From Bacteroidota bacterium (GTDB taxonomy: Bacteria > Bacteroidota > Bacteroidia > JAADEI01): a DNA stretch of 9,711 nt. The stretch covers positions 1-9,711 of the forward strand of contig WFXT01000182.1 of assembly GCA_015490475.1 (NCBI GenBank). The letters are read 5' to 3'. The position numbers were made by a program, and so were the translations under genes. The notes beneath the pieces were generated by a model, which made no database searches, had not been told where the DNA came from, and saw nothing but the letters and a program-made list of their open reading frames with translations. Of the stretch, positions 6,128 through 9,711 are shown piece after piece (the stretch's first letter is position 1; each line of letters opens with the position of its first letter).

Positions 6128-6847
6128 ATGAGGAAAAAAGAAAAGAAAGAATGGCCACCGCTTGAGTGCGAGACGTGTCCGTGGTATCCATATAGCATGT
6201 TTCAAGACCTCACACGGGAACAACTGGAACAACTTTCAATGGAAAAGGAACCAAGATTCTTTAAAAGGGGGGATGTAATTTTTGAGGCAGGACACCCTCC
6301 AAGGGGAATGTATTGTATATATAAAGGAAAAGCGAAGGTCGTAAAGCGGGAACATACGGACCATGAAATGATTGTACGCATTGCCAGTGAAGGGGACGTG
6401 TTGGGATACCGCTCTATATTGGGCAACTCACCATATTCTGCCACTGCAATAGCATTAACTGACATGGTTACATGCTATATTCCTCTCAGCCTTGTAAACA
6501 AATTAATTGAGAGCAATCACAAGACTGCTTTAAGATTTTTGAGACGCTTAGCAAAAGACCTGGGCGAAGCAGAAAGCCGAATGGTTTCAATAGCATATTC
6601 TCCCGTCAAAGAACGAATCGCCCGTATTCTCCTAATGTTACAAAAAGTGTATGGCACAGATGACAAGGGCTATATAAACCTTGAACTGAGCAGAGAAGAA
6701 TTAGCAAGCTTAACTGGAACGGTCGTAGAAACAGCAATTAGGAATTTGTCAGCTTTAGAAAAAGAAGGCTATATAGAGGTTAACAAACGGAAAATAAAGA
6801 TCCTGGACAAGAATAAGCTGGCAATTTTAGGAAATATAATGGATTAA
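6128..6847 (+). CDS. Crp/Fnr-family transcriptional regulator with Fnr-like cysteines
   Basis: The 239-residue DNA-binding protein has a cyclic-nucleotide-binding-like beta-roll (about 25-125; FKRGDVIFEAGHPPRGMYCIYKGKAKV at 45-71), a long dimerisation helix (about 125-155) and a C-terminal winged helix-turn-helix (about 186-225) with recognition helix VVETAIRNLSAL (199-210). Glu201 and Arg205 align with DNA-contacting Glu209 and Arg213 of E. coli FNR, but the FNR Ser212 position is Ile. Cysteines are C14, C17, C63 and C116. C14-x2-C17 and C116 have the same spacing as FNR C20, C23 and C122, whereas the C29 position is Ser23. Redox or oxygen sensing is therefore possible but unproven. The residues that bind cAMP in CRP are not evident. 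The gene stands alone, convergent with ppsA. Confidence 0.9.
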   Translation: MRKKEKKEWPPLECETCPWYPYSMFQDLTREQLEQLSMEKEPRFFKRGDVIFEAGHPPRGMYCIYKGKAKVVKREHTDHEMIVRIASEGDVLGYRSILGNSPYSATAIALTDMVTCYIPLSLVNKLIESNHKTALRFLRRLAKDLGEAESRMVSIAYSPVKERIARILLMLQKVYGTDDKGYINLELSREELASLTGTVVETAIRNLSALEKEGYIEVNKRKIKILDKNKLAILGNIMD

Positions 6848-6914
6848 CTTCATGGCAAAAACTCTTAAAAATAAATAAGCTATCACTCTAAATAATCCAA
6901 GTGTTCCTAAAAGG

Positions 6915-6945
6915 ATAACTTAATAGAAAACCGCTATTTAGTTAT
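6915..6945. terminator. Imperfect hairpin between convergent genes, possible bidirectional terminator
   Basis: ATAACT-T-AATAG (6915-6926) pairs with CTATT-T-AGTTAT (6934-6945) around a 7-base loop: eleven pairs with one T-T mismatch. It is 67 bp past the regulator stop, and its right arm includes the ppsA stop codon (6934-6936). The stem is AT-rich. The flanking T-runs are short (TTTG on one side, CCTTTT on the other strand), so termination efficiency is doubtful although the convergent placement fits. Confidence 0.45.
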
Positions 6946-9348
6946 TTGTAGATCCTTCTGGGCAATCCTCTGCTCCGTCTCATAAACTATCTTAATCGTT
7001 TTTACTAACGCATCGGGAATAACACTGATGGAATCAATGCCCTGTTCCACCAGATATGCGGCAAAATCAGGATAGTCAGATGGAGCCTGTCCACAAATTC
7101 CTACTTTGCGACCATTCCTGTGCGCTCCCGCAATTATTTCAGCACAAGCCTTCTTGACAGCAGGATGTCGTTCATCAAACAAATGTGCAATGCGTTCAGA
7201 ATCTCTATCTACACCAAGCATAAATTGAGTTAAATCATTGGAACCAATAGAAAATCCATCAAAGTATTTGGCAAATTCGTCAATTAATAACACGTTTGAG
7301 GGCACCTCTGCCATCATATATATTTCAAGACCGTTGCCGCGTGTTAAGCCTCCTTCCTCCATGACTTTAATAACACGTTGTGCCTCTTCTGGCGTTCTGC
7401 AAAATGGAATCATTACTTTCAAGTTGGTCAGTCCCATTCTTTCCCTAACTCTACGTACGGCAGCAACTTCAAGCAAAAAGGCGTCTTTATAATCAGGGGA
7501 ATAGTATCTGCTTGCCCCTCGCCATCCTATCATTGGATTTTCCTCGTTGGGCTCATACAGAGTTCCACCAATAAGATGGGCATATTCGTTTGACTTGAAA
7601 TCAGAAAAACGTAGTATTACTGGCCTTGGCCAGAATGCCGCAGCTATAGTAGCTATTCCTTGCGATAGTTTATCTACGAAGTACTCCCGTTTGTCATCAT
7701 ATCCACAAGTCAGTTCACGAACTTGTTCCTTAATGTCTTCTGGAAGATTATCAAAGTTCAATAATGCCAAAGGATGAATCTTTACCCAACTGGCGAAAAT
7801 GAATTCCATTCGGGCAAGCCCAACACCAGCCGAAGGCAGAACCCCAGCTCTGAACGCCTCTTCTGGATTTCCCACATTCAACATTATATCTGTCTTAGGT
7901 TTGGGTAATTTACTAAGGTCCAGCTCTTCAACTTCAAAAGCCACTTCTCCTTCGTAAATTCTTCCCACTTCGCCTTCTGCAGTGGAGACAGTAACAACCT
8001 GACCATTTTTTAAGATTTGAGTAGCACGGCCTGTTCCCACTACAGCAGGGATACCTAACTCTCGTGCTACAATAGCAGCATGTGAGGTTCGCCCCCCTTT
8101 ATCAGTTATGATAGCAGATGCTTTTTTCATTATGGGCACCCAATCCGGGTCAGTAATTGATGTAACCAGTATCTCACCATCTTCAAATGCCCCCATCTCC
8201 TCAGGACTTCGCAAAATCCTTACTTTTCCAACCGCTATTGAGTCCCCAACGGCAATACCTTCCAATATGGGAGTAGGATGCTCTTTGATTCGGTATATTT
8301 TTATAACCCCCTGTTTTCTTTGACTGTGTACCGTTTCTGGTCTCGCTTGCACAATGTACAATTCGCCAGTTATACCATCCTTAGCCCATTCTATGTCCAT
8401 TGGCGTCGGTTTACCATATTTACGTGAATAATGCTCTTCTATCAGAAGACCCCAATGAGCCAGTCGCAATACCTCATCATCGTTGAGACTATATTTTTTC
8501 CGTTCATCTTCTGGAACTTCTTCCACCCATAAAGTATGGTCTTTTTCTTTATATACAAGTCTCGTTGCCTTATCACCTAACTTTTTTAGTATCAATGACC
8601 TATAACCTCTCTTTAATGTAGGCTTGTGTACATAAAATTCATCAGGGGTTACATGTCCCTGCACGAGGTGTTCGCCAAGGCCATAACCAGAATTGATCAG
8701 CACCACATCCCTAAAACCAGACTCAGTATCCAGAGTAAACATGACACCACTGGATGCCAGGTCGCTCCTGACCATATACTGAACCCCTACAGAAATTGCT
8801 ACTTTATCGTGTGGAAAACCGTGCTCATGCCTATAAGTTATTGCTCTTGGGGTAAACAAACTTGCAAAAGCCTTCTTGATAGAGTGCAAAAGGTCCTCCT
8901 CTCCTCTAACCATAAGATATGTTTCCTGTTGTCCTGCAAAGGATGCTCCCGGTAAGTCTTCTGCGGTGGCAGAAGAACGCACAGCAACATAGGCTTCCGC
9001 TAATCCTGCTTGTTCTGATAATTTTCTGTAGTTTTCAACTATCTTTTTTTTCAGGTCTTCTGGAAACTCCCCTCCGATAATTAATGCCTGAATTTGCTCT
9101 GCACGATGTGTCAAATGGTCTAGATCATGAATGTCAATAGAACTTAATAGGTTGTTTATCTTTTCTGTTAAGCCATTGAAGTCAAGATAATATCGGTATG
9201 CTTTTGCAGTGACAGCAAAACCGTCTGGAACCATTACACCAAGTCCCTTCAATTCCCTTATTAACTCTCCTAAGGAAGCGTTTTTGCCTCCAACTAAATT
9301 GACATCCTCAATGCTAACCTCCTTAAACCACAGCACCAGGTCTTCCAT
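6934..9348 (-). CDS. ppsA: Phosphoenolpyruvate synthase (pyruvate, water dikinase)
   Basis: The 804-residue cytoplasmic enzyme converts pyruvate, ATP and water to PEP, AMP and phosphate, feeding gluconeogenesis. The N-terminal nucleotide-binding domain (about 5-340) has VNLVGGKNASLGE (16-28) and VRSSATAEDLPGASFAGQQE (123-142). The mobile phosphohistidine domain has GGRTSHAAIVARELGIPAVVG (418-438) with phosphorylated His423. The PEP/pyruvate-binding barrel (about 485-785) has GFSIGSNDLTQ (698-708) and GICGQAPSD (750-758) with the conserved Cys752. Length and motif positions match E. coli PpsA (792 residues). The frame extends to a TTG at 9420, but the ATG at 9348 (MEDLVLWFKEV) fits the family start and follows GGGTGA, so it is preferred. 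Its -33/-7 promoter lies at 9468-9495. It runs convergent with the Crp/Fnr gene and divergent from the gene at 9532. Confidence 0.95.
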   Translation of the reverse strand: MEDLVLWFKEVSIEDVNLVGGKNASLGELIRELKGLGVMVPDGFAVTAKAYRYYLDFNGLTEKINNLLSSIDIHDLDHLTHRAEQIQALIIGGEFPEDLKKKIVENYRKLSEQAGLAEAYVAVRSSATAEDLPGASFAGQQETYLMVRGEEDLLHSIKKAFASLFTPRAITYRHEHGFPHDKVAISVGVQYMVRSDLASSGVMFTLDTESGFRDVVLINSGYGLGEHLVQGHVTPDEFYVHKPTLKRGYRSLILKKLGDKATRLVYKEKDHTLWVEEVPEDERKKYSLNDDEVLRLAHWGLLIEEHYSRKYGKPTPMDIEWAKDGITGELYIVQARPETVHSQRKQGVIKIYRIKEHPTPILEGIAVGDSIAVGKVRILRSPEEMGAFEDGEILVTSITDPDWVPIMKKASAIITDKGGRTSHAAIVARELGIPAVVGTGRATQILKNGQVVTVSTAEGEVGRIYEGEVAFEVEELDLSKLPKPKTDIMLNVGNPEEAFRAGVLPSAGVGLARMEFIFASWVKIHPLALLNFDNLPEDIKEQVRELTCGYDDKREYFVDKLSQGIATIAAAFWPRPVILRFSDFKSNEYAHLIGGTLYEPNEENPMIGWRGASRYYSPDYKDAFLLEVAAVRRVRERMGLTNLKVMIPFCRTPEEAQRVIKVMEEGGLTRGNGLEIYMMAEVPSNVLLIDEFAKYFDGFSIGSNDLTQFMLGVDRDSERIAHLFDERHPAVKKACAEIIAGAHRNGRKVGICGQAPSDYPDFAAYLVEQGIDSISVIPDALVKTIKIVYETEQRIAQKDLQITK

Positions 9349-9467
9349 TGTCACCCGTTTTTGAAAACAACGTGCTAGGGTGCTAATTTTATTATCAAAG
9401 GAAAACTTAACGTAAATCAAGTGTTATATATATCGCATGTATAAACTTAATTATATTATTAATTGTG

Positions 9468-9495
9468 CAAACTTAGTTTACCAATTTTAAGACAA
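9468..9495 (-). promoter_or_regulatory. Bacteroidota-type -33/-7 promoter of ppsA
   Basis: On the minus strand, TTG (9495-9493) and TAAGTTTG (9475-9468) are 17 bp apart, an exact consensus match. Transcription would begin near 9461, leaving a leader of about 113 nt before the ATG at 9348. A second, weaker box TTCCTTTG (9403-9396) has its nearest TTG at only 14 bp and is less likely. Confidence 0.65.
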
Positions 9496-9531
9496 AAAAC
9501 ATATTTTTACAATCAGGTTAAAAAAGATGCC

Positions 9532-9711
9532 ATGAAAAATGCATTTCTGCTTCTGCTATTGTGCTTTGTGAATGCCTTTAGTCAGCCTCCTAACAGGATG
9601 TGGAACTCACGAGAAATCACGGTCTCATTGAAAGTTAAAGATAGGGATAGCAGGGATGTTCTTCCTGCTGTGTTAGTGGTATTTACAAATCTTAAAGACA
9701 GCTCAAGGCAC
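9532..9711 (+). CDS. Exported protein, N-terminal fragment, probable outer-membrane receptor-like protein
   Basis: Sixty residues are visible before the window ends. They begin with a clear signal peptide (MKNAFLLLLLCFVNAFSQ, cleavage probably after Ser17 or Gln18). The next part, ITVSLKVKDRDSRDVLPAV followed by LVVFTNLKDSS, fits the start of a CarboxypepD_reg-like beta-sandwich ('V...D..t...LP.A.V.l.nl.DSs'), which in Bacteroidota often precedes a TonB-dependent or other outer-membrane barrel. The ATG follows an A-rich leader (TTAAAAAAGATGCC). No -33/-7 promoter was found on this strand in 9421-9531. The gene is divergent from ppsA. The existence of the gene is likely; the receptor assignment is inference from a short fragment. 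Confidence 0.7.
   Translation, partial: MKNAFLLLLLCFVNAFSQPPNRMWNSREITVSLKVKDRDSRDVLPAVLVVFTNLKDSSRH

Noticed and set aside
9349..9420. N-terminal extension of PEP synthase from the TTG at 9420
   Set aside because: The added 24 residues do not resemble the family and the start codon is weak; the ATG at 9348 aligns with known starts.

Overview
The window looks like an ordinary chromosomal segment of a member of the Bacteroidota: AT-rich, loosely packed, and menaquinone-using. Several independent signs support this. Three genes are preceded by the -33/-7 promoter typical of that phylum (TTG, 17-18 bp, TAnnTTTG). Translation starts sit behind A-rich rather than strong Shine-Dalgarno leaders. 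The window also has an ECF sigma factor of Bacteroidota type, a secreted protein with GIGTTSP-type repeats, and at the right edge what looks like the start of an outer-membrane receptor-like protein. I cannot place it below phylum level.

Layout, left to right. Positions 1-239 hold no gene I can support. A menG/ubiE-type methyltransferase (240-947, minus) has a good promoter at 973-1000. A 483-bp gap (948-1430) follows. It contains a perfect TTGACA-N17-TATAAT promoter, which is unexpected in this phylum, and two short inverted repeats. Next come an ECF sigma factor (1431-2069) and, overlapping it by 8 bp, a single-pass membrane protein (2062-3282) that I read as its probable anti-sigma/sensor partner with a beta-rich, barrel-like C-terminal part. 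An rmlC/rfbC-type sugar epimerase follows closely (3313-3882), then a 696-residue secreted repeat protein with its own promoter (3947-6037), then a Crp/Fnr-family regulator (6128-6847). The regulator converges on phosphoenolpyruvate synthase (6934-9348, minus) across a shared imperfect hairpin. The ppsA promoter lies far upstream and predicts a leader of about 110 nt. At the right edge a divergent gene begins (9532 onward) that encodes a signal peptide and the start of a probable CarboxypepD_reg-like domain.

Functionally this is a mixture of housekeeping metabolism (menaquinone methylation, gluconeogenic PEP synthesis, deoxysugar synthesis), two regulators (ECF sigma with membrane partner; Fnr-like protein keeping three of four Fe-S cysteine positions) and cell-envelope proteins. 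I see no CRISPR array, transposase, phage gene, rRNA or tRNA. The most interesting item is the sigma factor/membrane-protein pair with its unusual upstream region. I do not see convincing evidence of a wholly new system.
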